DNA of 64,000 nt, from positions 278,859,527 through 278,923,526 of the forward strand of contig OX336389.2 of NCBI GenBank assembly GCA_946902985.2, given 5' to 3'. This document shows, piece by piece, positions 33,996-43,914 of the stretch. The notes under the pieces were generated by a model. That model was given only the letters and a program-made list of their open reading frames with translations. It ran no database searches and was not told the DNA's origin. This DNA is from Meconema thalassinum. Taxonomy: Eukaryota; Arthropoda; Insecta; Orthoptera; Tettigoniidae. The translations under genes and the position numbers were made by a program. Numbering within the stretch: the first letter of the stretch is position 1; every line of letters begins with the position of its first letter.

Positions 33996-34181
33996 TAATC
34001 TATAGCAGTAGGCCTACATTATGAGAATCCTATATGTTGACTACGTGATCGACAACCTGGGTTAGGGTTTAATCAAGTAATAAACGAACATTAAGTTTAT
34101 CAACAGTGAAAAAAAGTTTTTTAAATACTTCCATTCATTGGGGGATTCCCAAGAAAGTCTGTGAGGAGCATGTTTCACAAT

Positions 34182-34513
34182 GAAAATCCACAGCCTGCTT
34201 CCAGTCGACCGACCGAGTCAGGGAATGGAATGAATGAAGCTCCCATCTAGCGGCGAGGATATGAACTGTGCCGGCTGCCGAAGCCTGTCGCACTCCCCTG
34301 GGACAATGATTAAATGAATTACATATGAAATGAAATGACAGGGGAGAATGTTGCTGGAATGAAATTTGTGACAGGGAAAACTGGAGTACCCGGAAAAAAA
34401 CCTGTTTGCCTCCGCTTTGTCTAGCAAAAATCTCACATAGAGTGACCGGGATTTGAACCATGGACCCAGAGGCGAGAGGCCGGCGTGCTGCCGCCTAAGC
34501 CATGGAGACTGTC
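34182..34513 (-). mobile_element. SINE-D with 11 bp target duplication
   Basis: TGTTTCACAAT flanks the element at 34171-34181 and 34514-34524. It is the same family and orientation as 28474-28808, with a few substitutions (for example an added A in the CGGGTTTTTT-type stretch). Confidence 0.92.
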
Positions 34514-34524
34514 TGTTTCACAAT

Positions 34525-35300
34525 CCTAGCTCTAAATAGGAGCAGGTATAGGTTGCAGCTTGGCCATTGATTCTAAAATAAAGCAAAACAAAGACTGGAT
34601 ATTCTTAACAATACACATGCTTTTTCTTGATGCAAATTAAATCTCCGATATCTCAAACATAGGATTTTCTTCTTGCAGGCTATCAAATATCGAAGTTTTT
34701 GAGAATGATCTTTCAATAAAGCCAAATAAACAGCACCATGGCAATTCATAGCAGACAATACACAACATTGGCCTTACGTTTATACAAATAATACAACTCC
34801 CGTTACCGGCAGCTAGCTTTGCACTTGCCCATCCCCGTCCCCCTGCATACTACTGCAGCGTCGAACATTTGCCACCCTAAGAGGCACTGGCTTACAAAGA
34901 CTAGTAATGCCCGAGGGAACATGCTACTGTCACGCAAGTCAATGTTTTCAGACAGGGAGTTATTCAGCACGATCTCCGCAACACTCCACGCCCCTCTCCT
35001 ACCGTGGAGCTCTCAAGGTCAAATGCAGAGCTAGTTGCCGAGATCTGTACATATAATATTTTCTTACGGAATGGGAGTTTTAAAATCAGGCGTTATATTT
35101 GCTATCACAAACGTAAAGAACAATACAGAGAGGCACTGTGCAATCAGGATTTAAACTATGAACGTGTTGGAAGCCATTGTTCAGTGTTGCCTTAGTTATC
35201 GAAATATGATGATTTTCAGTCAGCCAACACGGTTGTACCCAATTGTAATGGGTGTTTCCCTAATCCTGAAAAGAAAAGAGATTAATATAGGCTATAGATT
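34525..35300. other. unassigned sequence
   Basis: No gene recognised; frames are short and motif-free. Confidence 0.5.
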
Positions 35301-35301
35301 T

Positions 35302-35342
35302 GGATGACCAGTTTCGATCGTCAAGCGATCATCATCACATCC
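35302..35342 (-). ncRNA. type I hammerhead-ribozyme-like motif
   Basis: On the minus strand: GGAT (stem I), GTGATGA (the core is CTGATGA, so one core change), T, GATC-GCTTGAC-GATC (stem II with 7 nt loop), GAAAC, TG, GTC (cleavage triplet), ATCC (stem I partner). A very short stem III is known for hammerheads of Penelope-like retroelements, which act as dimers. The C-to-G core change probably disables this copy. Confidence 0.55.
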
Positions 35343-35435
35343 CTTACACGTGGGCTATTAAATCTATATCTACAAATATGGGGGATGGTTTTTAAAATAT
35401 GTACACTTATTTAGTAGCACTAGTACCTAAACTAG

Positions 35436-35768
35436 AAGCCTCCGTTGCTTAGGCGGCAGCACGCCGGCCTCTCACCGCTGGGTCCGTGGTTCAAATCCCG
35501 GTCACTCCATGTGAGATCTGTGCTGGACAAAACGGAGGCAGACAGGTTTTTCTCCGGGTACTCCGGTTTTCCCTGTCAATATTTCATTCCAGCAACACTC
35601 TCCACTATCATTTCATTTCATCAGTCATTCATTTAATCATTGCCCCAGTGGAGTGCGTCAGGCCTCGGCAGCCGGCACGGTTCATATCCTCGCCGCTAGA
35701 TGGGGGCTTCATTCATTCCATTCCTGACCCGGTCGGAGACTGGAAGCAGGCTGTGAATTTTCATTTTC
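35436..35768 (+). mobile_element. SINE-D with 14 bp target duplication
   Basis: AGTACCTAAACTAG flanks the element at 35422-35435 and 35769-35782. It starts AAGCCTCCGTTGCTTAGG, has GGTTCAAATCCCGG as B-box, and ends GCAGGCTGTGAATTTTCATT. This is the only SINE-D here on the plus strand. Confidence 0.93.
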
Positions 35769-35782
35769 AGTACCTAAACTAG

Positions 35783-36464
35783 CACAATTAATCGATATTT
35801 GTAAGTTATCTGTGATTTTTCGTTAAGATACTGAAAGTGGTGATTGACCTGGAAGTTTGCTTGTTTGTGAATGTTGTTAAATTGTCAGACTAGAGTGGAT
35901 TGTGAACTTAGCTGCTTCAGTGATGTGCGGTCCGGGTCCGTTCAGATTCTCTTGTCACTGCCTGCACTTAACTGGAAGCAATTTCTTTTGTGCGGCTTAC
36001 TCGTTATCTCTTACCCTCCTTGGCTTTACCCTCCGCATTCCTAACTGTCTGTGTTCATTCAGCATTCTCAATTGGGTAAGAACGTGTAGGCTGACTGAAG
36101 AACATAACATTTTGATTTAAAATATCTTACTCCGCGTTCAAAATAGAAAGAACAAACTTATTTGGAAATTTCACTCCAGGATATGGCCGCTGGATTTCGC
36201 CACGTAAGTCACGGTAACGAACAGCCTCCCAAGGCCAGTCCTGACGTACCGTACTTAACAGTACAGTATTTAGTTCAGGCAAGAGACTGCTGAATGAATT
36301 GAGAAACCTGTTGAGAATTGTAGAACTTGCTTCCGTCTCCCTCTCGTTCTCATGATCTAAACACCTCGTGAACCCTCAGATGTCACCCGGTAGGAGTGGG
36401 GTAGACGAGTAATTCACTAGATAATTTCACGGCAGCACAGAATCCTTTACAGTAGCCGTTTGTA
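35783..36464. other. unassigned sequence
   Basis: No gene or repeat recognised. Confidence 0.5.
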
Positions 36465-36477
36465 CGGAAATAATAAT

Positions 36478-36810
36478 GAAATGTAAATCCACAACCTGCT
36501 TCCAGTCTCCGACCGGGTCAGGAATGGAATGAATGAAGCCCCCATCTAGCGGCGAGGATATGGACTGTGCCGGCTGCCGAGGCCTGACGCACTCCTCTGG
36601 GGCAATGATTAAATGAATGACATATGAAATGAAATGATAGTGGAGAGTGTTGCTGGAATGAAATTTTTGACAGGGAAAACCGGAGTACCCGGAGAAAAAC
36701 CTGTCTGCCTCCGCTTTGTCCAGCACAGATCTCACATGGAGTGACCGGGATTTGAACCACGGACTCAGCGGTGAGAGGCTGGCGTGCTACCGCCTAAGCC
36801 ACGGAGGCTT
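36478..36810 (-). mobile_element. SINE-D with 13 bp target duplication
   Basis: CGGAAATAATAAT flanks the element at 36465-36477 and 36811-36823. It is very close to the other SINE-D copies. An AAT/AAC microsatellite lies just downstream to about 36850. Confidence 0.93.
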
Positions 36811-37014
36811 CGGAAATAATAATAACAACAACAATAATAATGATAATAATAGAATGAACAACAATAGATTTACAAAGAAGATCAAGCAGGAAAACTAATT
36901 GGTATCATGAAATAGAGGAAGACTTAAGGCAGGTGGGGATCGACAGGCAAATGATTGGAGGCAGAGGAGAATTCAGAAACAGAAGAGACAGTCGGTCTGA
37001 AAGACTGGAATTTA

Positions 37015-37335
37015 TATCATTTTAAATGCTACAAATGCTGAAAAATGCTAGAAAGGCTGGAGACTCTTGACATGTTAGATGATCAAGAAACAATCAGAAC
37101 GCTAGAATGTTACAAGTCATGAGGGAGCTGGAGCGCGCGGTGAAAGGAGGGAGCTGGCTGGATGACGTCACGCTCGCCGTGTCGTTGCCGTCCCGTAACG
37201 CCAGAGCTCACGAGTGAACTCAATACATATGCACCAAACGGTACTATGACGTCACACACCTCAGTGCATTCTCGGTACATTTCGTGACGTCGCCGTAACG
37301 TAACGACGAAGTCGACCAGATCATTTAAAATGATA
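37015..37335 (+). mobile_element. MITE-H with CRE-like sites
   Basis: The ends are inverted: TATCATTTTAAATG and CATTTAAAATGATA. The whole 321 bp aligns, in opposite orientation, with 48601-48921, and similarity extends about 30 bp past the left end (GTCTGAAAGACTGGA). Two palindromic TGACGTCA sites (37163-37170, 37247-37254) are conserved in both copies. No ORF is convincing, so the 189-residue minus frame across it is rejected. Confidence 0.8.
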
Positions 37336-37573
37336 AAATCAAGAGGACCAAGTTTAAAGCAAATGAAAAGAATAAGACGGGAGCATTGTGGACAGATCAA
37401 CGGAAACAGGAGCACAGTCAAATGATGAAGAGTTTTTGGGAAGAGAAGTGGAAGAAGGGAGAGAAGTGAAAATTGTGTCATCATGAGATATTTAAGTTCA
37501 AACACTGTCCATAAGGGCAAAAATGATATAATAGTAATAACAACAATAATAATAAAATAATAATAATAATAAT

Positions 37574-38498
37574 TAGGGCCCGGATGTTGATGACATGTCA
37601 TCTTTTTACTGAGCTGTCTAAAACAATGCTGAAGTACATAGAAACTCCGGACGGGCCAACCCATCTTCAAATATGTCATTTTTATTTTGCATCATTTTGC
37701 ATTTTTTGCTATTTTTCCGTTTTAAGAGCATTTTTTTAAAGTTTGGTAGATTTGTTTGGTCATATTTTAGAGAAATCGGCCTTTTAAGGACATTTTTTCC
37801 AATTTAGTCGTGTAACAGCTTTGTATGAGGGAGTAACGTCTCTCAGAGTTAAGAAGAAGCGAGTAGCTGATACAAGATAATTTAAAATATTGAAATAAAA
37901 TATTTCAGTATTGCTATTAGTAGAAAAATATATATCTTGGATGCAGAAGAACGGTACCGTGGGTATACAGATACAAACATTATGCAAAATCTCAGACATT
38001 CTTTCTTGTGAAAACTACTGCAAGGATGGGATTGCGGAGGATTTAGCAGCAAAGGACCTTCGTCACTTCAAGTACGCTCCGATCACATCAGTTGATGTTG
38101 AACGCAGCTTTTCGAGATATAAAAACTTGCTGGCTGATAACCGCAGATCATTTACATTTGACAACATCAGAATTAATTCGTAGTGCATTGCAACTCAGAC
38201 TGAAGTGAACATAGACGTTTTGCTAAGTGCTAGAAATCTATTTTGATTGACTTTTCAGTTAGAGTTTAAGATGTCATTTCTGAAATATTGGTGAGTTTAT
38301 TATTATAAGATCATTTTCTCCATTTTATAGTGCATTTTTCGAATTTTTGAAATATTGGTGAGTTTATTATTGAGCTTATATGATCATTTTCTCTATTTTA
38401 TAGTGCATTTTTCAAATTTTTAGGTCATTTATTAGTCATTTTTGAAAATTTTAAGTGCATTTTTTCAACTTTTTTATGGCATCAACATCCGGGCCCTA
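37574..38498 (+). mobile_element. hAT-2 transposon, non-autonomous
   Basis: Terminal inverted repeats TAGGGCCCGGATGTTGATG and CATCAACATCCGGGCCCTA bound 925 bp within an AAT microsatellite. The 8 bp flanks are ATAATAAT and ATAGTAAT. Subterminal regions are rich in TGCATTTTT and TCATTTTT words. A direct duplication of about 70 bp lies at about 38282-38420. It encodes only a C-terminal transposase piece. A shorter relative is at 56531-57225. Confidence 0.9.
37911..38183 (+). pseudogene. hAT-2 transposase C-terminal fragment
   Basis: The 90-residue frame (non-ATG start) contains LRHFKYAPITSVDVERSFSR and YKNLLADNRRSFTFDNIR, the hAT dimerisation region near the C-terminus. The DDE catalytic core and the zinc finger are absent. 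The related fragment in hAT-1 (30187-30441) shares the APxTSxDxERS spacing, which places both elements in the same broad hAT group. Confidence 0.82.
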
Positions 38499-38524
38499 AT
38501 AGTAATAATAATAATAATAATAAT

Positions 38525-38985
38525 AATCTATCTATTTATTCGTTACGGCCAACTATGGACCACGTTAGACAGTTTTTACATTATTTTTTGTCTTTACTCT
38601 CTGCCAATATATCTTCATCCTCTCTCACACTTCCTTCTTCTATTCCTCCGTATAAGATCTTCCTTTCCTCACTGACAACTCCCCTGTCTCCTGGAAAGCT
38701 GTAAACTCCTTCACTAGTGGTCTAGATCGCTCTCTGTCCTTTATATCTTCTTCTTTCACCCCCATCCGATCCAAGTCCAATCTCACTTCCCGAAACCATA
38801 TCGGCTCCGTCTTCCTCTTCCTGAAGAATTCAAAAATCCTCTTCGTCAATCTGGTACTGTTCATCCTCGCCGAGTGTCCATAAAACTGTATTCTCCTCTT
38901 TCTCATTAGGGCTACGACTCCTTCTGTCTTCAGATTGTTAGGTTTGAGTCTCCTCTCTCCATCCTTGATATTTGGGCCTAGGATA
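38525..38985 (-). mobile_element. LINE 3' end with C-terminal ORF fragment
   Basis: The minus-strand frame 38906-38640 reads MRKRRIQFYGHSARMNSTRL then TKRIFEFFRKRK. This resembles the C-terminal RxRRxxxxGHxxRM segment of several LINE polymerase ORFs. It is followed by a UTR with GTGGTCCATAGTTGGCCGTA and an ATT-rich tail (38501-38526). A related 3' UTR word (ACGTGGTCCTAGATGGTCCA) occurs near 45355. The rest of the LINE is missing. Confidence 0.65.
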
Positions 38986-39007
38986 ATAATAATAAAAATA
39001 ATAATAA

Positions 39008-39455
39008 CTAGCGGACTCGTGCGAGAACTCTCGCATGTGTATAATCTACCCGCCTGGGTTTACTGTTATGCAGGCATTTACAGTATAAATATGTTTATTT
39101 GTTTAAAAGCACTTTTTAAACAAACTGTCGATATTCATGAAATCAGAGAGCAATTCATCACTGCTGCTGGTTGCACAATGGGTTGTGAGCTCCCCATGTG
39201 TACAGACCACCCGCCCGGTTCTAGTGCTATGCGGCTGTACGCGTCAAAGTTCTGCCAGGGGCTATCGCCTTGTGTATTTGTTAAAAAGCACATTATAAAC
39301 AAATAAATATATTTCCGTTGACTTTTCAAGAAATACAAGTTTTTTCCTGTACTATTGAGACGATTTGGAAGATTTTGGTACAAACCACACTTTCTAACTC
39401 CCGCAGGTTTAGGAGCTTGAGTTTTGTGAAATATAGGCCTACACCTTACCGTATT
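39008..39455 (-). mobile_element. Helitron-2 copy
   Basis: In plus orientation it begins A then CTAGCGG..GCGAGAACTCTCGC, the reverse of a Helitron 3' hairpin plus CTAG end. It aligns with 40742-41340 over TTTACTGTTATGC, AGTTCTGCCAG, AAATATATTTCCGTTGACTT and GATTTGGAAGA. The 5' end is not identified. It is non-coding. Confidence 0.65.
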
Positions 39456-39461
39456 ATATAT

Positions 39462-40735
39462 ATATGCTATTCAGTGCCTATTAGATAATATTGGCGATGC
39501 GCTAAGATTTTCTAGAGGTAAACTTCATGTGATATATATAGACTACGCTAAGGCGTTTGATTCAGTTGACAGGGAAAAAACAATAGGCAAGTTGGAATCG
39601 ATCATAGGAAGAGACCATTATCTGAGTAGGATAATAACGACAATACTCATGAAAAATTACGTAATCATTGATAACAATCTTACAAGATCGGAGCCTATCC
39701 TTCAGACAACAGGAGTCCTTCAGGGCGATCCATTAAGTCCGTTGCTGTTCAATATCGCAGTTCGAGATGTTGTCGATGCCATAGAAACACCAGGAGTAAA
39801 CATTTATATGTACGCAGATGATATGGCAATAACGTCGATCTCGCAGCAAATGTTACAAGAGGCGTTCGATAAACTCGTAAGATGGGCAGACAGTAATGAC
39901 CTCAAGCTTAATCCACATAAGACAGTACACATGACGTTCAGGAATGGAGGTAGGTTACCAGCATCAGTGAAAATCATGTATGGCAATGTGGAGCTAACAA
40001 GGGTAAACTCCTACAAGTATCTTGGCCTGATACTCCAAACGACTGGACGGAATTTCTCCAAACATGTAAAAGATAGAGGTGCTACCGCGGTTATAGCCAT
40101 GAATGAGATAAAACTAATAAGACAACTCTCCATACAGACTGCATTAGAACTCTTTCACATAAAAATTTCTCCAATCATGACATATGCAATAGGATTAATA
40201 TGGGAGCATCTCTCGAAAAACGATCTTGCTCAGATAGAAAGGGTAAAGGCCATATACATGAAAAAGATTCTGTGTCTAGGACAAAATGTACCGTCAAGGA
40301 CGACCTATGAACTAACGAGACAACCATTTTACATAGAAGAGTTACGTATAAGAATGTTACTGCCTTCTACAAAGCAATATCAGTTAATACTGCAAGAACT
40401 TCAAGAGAAGAAAGCCAACATATGGATGGATTTCTACCAAACAGATGCCATACTGACCTCAGAGTGGAGGAATTCTATGTATGAACTTCGCCATTTCATG
40501 ACACGTTTCGCTGTTCATGGTTTTCATTTCAAGCTGTGCTGCAAGAAGGTATACCACAACCCAGACGAGAACTGTAGGTGTGAGTTGTGTGGAAAGTTAT
40601 GTGAAAGATATCACGCAAAAGTTTGTAGCAAGAGAACAGTGACATTAACAGAATTCTGTACATGACTTCATTGTGTGCAATTTTAATTATTATTCTATTT
40701 GACCATTGGTTGCAATAAATATCATTATATATAGA
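39462..40735 (+). mobile_element. 5'-truncated non-LTR retrotransposon (LINE-2)
   Basis: The element starts inside the RT domain (YAIQCLLDNIGDAL) and runs to a 3' UTR with GCAATAAATATCATTATATA. It lies between two copies of Helitron-2. The endonuclease and ORF1 are absent. No stop is seen in the remaining frame, so it looks younger than the LINE at 4600. Confidence 0.85.
39463..40665 (+). pseudogene. LINE-2 reverse transcriptase, intact 3' part
   Basis: About 400 codons are open without interruption: YIDYAKAFDSVDREK (motif A), TGVLQGDPLSPLLFNIAV (motif B), NIYMYADDMAITS (motif C, both catalytic aspartates kept), LKLNPHKT and YKYLGLILQTTG (thumb). Near the C-terminus comes a cysteine/histidine cluster C-E-L-C-x7-H-x3-C that may bind nucleic acid. 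No natural start exists because the 5' end is lost; an internal GTG at 39529 has no significance. The RT core is chemically plausible, but without its endonuclease the copy cannot move by itself. Confidence 0.85.
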
Positions 40736-40741
40736 TAATCA

Positions 40742-41340
40742 CTAGCGGTGCGAGAAATCTCGCATGTGAAGAAACCCTGCCTTTACTGTTATGCGGGCTG
40801 GACGCGACACAGTTCTGCCAGAGACTAGCGTCATGTTTATTTATTTATTTATTTATTTATTTAAAAGAACTACATTAACAAATAAATATATTCCCGTTGA
40901 CTTTTCGCGAAATGCAAGATTATATCCTGTACTATTGAGATGGGCCAGCTCCGTGGTGTTGGGGTAGCGCGCCTGCCTCACACCCGGAGGCCCCGGGTTC
41001 GATCCCCTGCTCCGTCAGGGATTTAAAAAAAAGTGACGTGAGGGTTGGAACGGGGTGCACTCAGCCTCGTGAGGACAATTGAGTAGCTGTCTGACAGTGA
41101 GACGGCGCCCCGATCACGAATACCAAGATTAACGGCCGAGGGGATCCGACGCGCTGATCACGCGTCACCCCAATATCTGCAGGCCAAATGGCTGGGCAGC
41201 GGTCGCTTTGTCGGCCTTAGCCCGTCATGGGCTGTATTGTGCTAGGGGTTGACTATTGAGATGATTTGGAAGACTTTTGCACAAACTGCACCTTCTAACT
41301 CCCTTTGATTTAAGAGCTTCAATTTTGTGAAATATACACC
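40742..41340 (-). mobile_element. Helitron-2 copy split by SINE-A
   Basis: A at 40741 is followed by CTAGCGGTGCGAGAAATCTCGC, a perfect GCGAGA/TCTCGC stem next to CTAG. This is a Helitron 3' end on the minus strand. The body aligns with 39008-39455. A SINE-A with its duplication is inserted at 40943-41251. A TTTA microsatellite lies near 40835-40863. Confidence 0.7.
40943..41251 (+). mobile_element. SINE-A with 12 bp target duplication
   Basis: ACTATTGAGATG flanks the element at 40931-40942 and 41252-41263. It starts GGCCAGCTCCGTGGTGTTGG, carries GGTTCGATCCC and the central GGGTTGGAACGGGGTGCACT block, and ends GTATTGTGCTAGGGGTT. The insertion interrupts Helitron-2, so it is younger. Confidence 0.93.
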
Positions 41341-42250
41341 TTAGCAGTGTAGGTATTTGAAGCCGTTCTTTTTCAGTGTTGCCTATACATAATTGTTGTT
41401 TGTAGCTCTTCACGATTGTGCCCAATGATTGGGTGGGGTACAAGATATTAATATGTAAGCACACCCCTGGAAAGAATTACATGTACAGCGTGTTCCAATT
41501 CAACACGGAACTGTAAAATTGGTTGCCTACCCACCCGCAATCGGCTTGAAATCCGCTCTCAGCGCGCTAGCGACGGGGCTGAGTTCGATTTCACTGATTG
41601 CCGCCTTCTTATGCAGCATTGCGAAGTATTTTGCTCTCTCAAAATATACAGTATTTACACAGGCTTCACAATAAGTTTGAACGATTTCAGTTTCAGAACT
41701 TGTTATTTTACGCTTCTGTTAATGGCTTTTGCAGAGCATTTCTATGAAATAAAATGTTATACAACATAGTTTATTACAACACAATGTATTTTTGTGTCGT
41801 ATTTTATTTTCAACACAATTTATTCCTTTTCAACCTAATACCACAAAACTAGATAAATTTGGAAATGATGTGTTACAAAATTGTAATCATTCTTCGACGC
41901 GACATATTTTGAAAGAGCAAAATACTTTGCAATGCTGCATAAGAAGGCGGCAATCAGTGAAATTGAACTCAGCCCCGTCGCTAGCGCGCTGCGAGCCTAT
42001 TTCAAGCCGATTGCGGGTGGGTAGGCTACCCATATAGGCTACCAGTTCCGTGTTGAATCGGAACAGACTGTACTAATTAAATTATCACAATTCCTACATT
42101 GCCCCATTTAATTGTGATGATTTAAGAAATAGGCTACATGTTAATTTTTCCAGGAGTGTGTTTACATTCTTATATCTTGTACCCCACCCATTCATTGGAC
42201 ACAATCGTGTTCACCGACGGAAGAGCTACAAATGGCAATACACCTTAGCG
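41338..42250. repeat. compound inverted repeat with nested TIR element
   Basis: The inner element (41486-42070) has terminal inverted repeats of over 150 bp, starting CAG(C/T)(G/C)TGTTCC(A/G)ATTCAAC, with TA at 41484-41485 and 42071-42072. The outer arms also match inversely: GGGTGGGGTACAAGATAT with GTAGCTCTTC at 41400-41470 and their inverse at 42145-42235. The whole 0.9 kb can fold into one interrupted hairpin. No transposase is seen. Confidence 0.8.
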
Positions 42251-42619
42251 TTTTATATATCTCTACCGATTATAAAATAAAGTCCCCGATTCTTGGGTGT
42301 AACGGGCAATCTCGAGAACCATTGGATGGAGTTTCATGTGGTTTTCCCCATTCTGCAATGGATTTCTCAAGGAAGGTTTTCTGTAGAAACACATTCATTT
42401 ATGACTATAGGATGCCGAGCAGTAACGATTTCAGTGAATCGAGTCGAAGAAAAACTTGCCGTACATGCGCCTTTTAAGCTTACGTTGGGCAAACCGTTAA
42501 AAATATCTACAGAGGGGTCCAGAAAAATGTGGACACTCCTTGATAGTTAATATATTTGGAACAAAATAACATTACAATTCTTGCACGGGGGGAAGATTAT
42601 TTTATGTATTCAAAGTGCT

Positions 42620-43069
42620 TTAGCAGCCAAACAACGTCGATGCCGCTGAACTGCTGATCGAACTACGGCTGTCAGTGTTGCCGGTGTGATAGCCGCACAG
42701 GACGCCTAGATGGTTTCTCGTAGCTCGTTCAGTGTAGCTGGCTTCTGTTGATAAACATAATTTTTCAAGGGGGCCGATAACCTCGATGTTAGGCCCCTTA
42801 AAACAACAATTATCATAATCATCATCATCATCATTTTTCAAGGTCCGCCATAGGTAGACGTCAAAGGGTGTAAGGTCTGGATACCGTGGTGGGTACTTAA
42901 CAGCTCCTCTCCGACCTATCCATTGTCCAGGTAGACTTTCATCCAAGTAGGCTCTGACATCTCTGTGGTAGTGAAGCGGAGTGCCATCTTTTTGTAGGTA
43001 AAATCTTTCATTTCCAAACACCTCTCGGATGGCAGGTAAAATCGATGTTTGCAGCTTATGAAGATACAC
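42620..43069 (-). pseudogene. Tc1/mariner transposase C-terminus with SINE-derived insert
   Basis: The 149-residue frame has AIREVFGNERFYLQKDGTPL (second catalytic D), LPGQWIGRRGAVKYPPRYPD and LTPFDVYLW (third catalytic position), the usual mariner-superfamily order. A 73 bp SINE insertion with its duplication then adds an acidic, meaningless stretch (NDDDDDYDNCCFKGPNIEV) without breaking the frame. After it the transposase frame resumes to a stop at 42620. The first catalytic D and the DNA-binding domain are lost. Confidence 0.82.
42771..42832 (-). mobile_element. 62 bp mini-SINE tail with 11 bp target duplication
   Basis: ATTTTTCAAGG lies at 42760-42770 and 42833-42843, bounding GGGCCGATAACCTCGATGTT, AGGCCCCTTAAAACAACAAT and a (CAT)n tail. 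It reads as a severely 5'-truncated retroposon. Orientation follows from the simple-repeat tail at the right; the strand is therefore uncertain. Confidence 0.8.
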
Positions 43070-43499
43070 CTAACCAGTTACGGTACGGTAGAGGCTATAG
43101 GCCTTCTATGAGTGTAATATTGTTCAGCATGAAAAGTTCTACAAAAAGGACCGTGACAGCATGTCGCTATCTTTAATACATCGCACATTATAAGTGTTTT
43201 CACGTTTTCATTTTTTCCAACAGTCTCCATTCAGTGGTTATTTAAATTACTAGCTTCGGAACGAGCAAGTCTATCACCTTAGCTTCGGCCAGCATCAAAC
43301 TGTCGAGTCGTGTCGAGTTAAGACTTCAGAGAAGAGTATAATTATGTGTTTGGAGTTTCGCTTGTTCACCTCGGCTTTTCTGAATTGGATCTGGGACTTG
43401 CTGTCCGTGCACCTTTTAAGCTTACGCTGGGTAATACGTTAAGGATACCGAGCGAAACCGGGGCGGGTTGCTAGTATGATAATAATAACATTGATGGTA

Positions 43500-43805
43500 A
43501 TGCATGTCTACCCCTTCTTATTCCAGTTTAACAGGGTGAGATGAATTTCCATGTGAGGGATGGCCTTTACTGCTGGATGCCGTCCTTCACGCCAACTTGA
43601 TCACAAGAGTCAATGAGAGACGACATGATTGAGGATGGATGCACCTGTGCAAGAAGTTTGAAGAAAGTGGCTTAGCCCATTAGAAAGTGCTGTCGCGTCA
43701 TTCGCTTGGATTTGAGAATGGAAAACCAAGATAAGCCATTTTAAGGACGGCTGACGTCACGATAATGGGGTTTGAACCCGCTTGTCTCCTGAGTCTGGAA
43801 ATTGC
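43500..43805. mobile_element. SINE-F-like repeat
   Basis: It contains GGATGGCCTTTACTGCTGGA then TGCCGTCCTTCACGCCAAC, a word set I recognise from dispersed animal SINEs. A tRNA-like GGGGTTTGAACCCGC lies at the far end (about 43769). Only one copy is in the window, so the edges are approximate. Confidence 0.5.
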
Positions 43806-43914
43806 GTGATCACATGGTTTTTAAAACAAACCAGAGCACGGTATCAGATATCATTCTCAAGTTATAGCATTTGGCGGTATATTTAACATACATAGGCCTA
43901 CATTTTCTATTGAG

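Larger units (their letters stand above)
42520..43085 (-). mobile_element. Tc1/mariner relic inside Helitron-1
   Basis: It begins CAGAGGGGTCCAGAAAAATG immediately after TA (42518-42519), typical of Tc1/mariner insertion. The opposite terminus lacks a matching repeat, so that end is deleted or degraded. It carries a transposase C-terminus on the minus strand and is itself interrupted by a small SINE. Confidence 0.8.
42260..43474 (+). mobile_element. Helitron-1 copy interrupted by a mariner
   Basis: It starts TCTCTACC after A at 42259 and ends with GAAACCGGGGCGGGTTGCTA then G before T at 43475. Internal blocks match the copies at 25449 and 3731. About 566 bp of mariner sequence separates the halves at 42520-43085. 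Confidence 0.8.

Noticed and set aside
37110..37679. 189-codon minus-strand frame
   Set aside because: It crosses MITE-H, an AAT microsatellite and a hAT-2 edge. It is a chance fusion of unrelated repeats.
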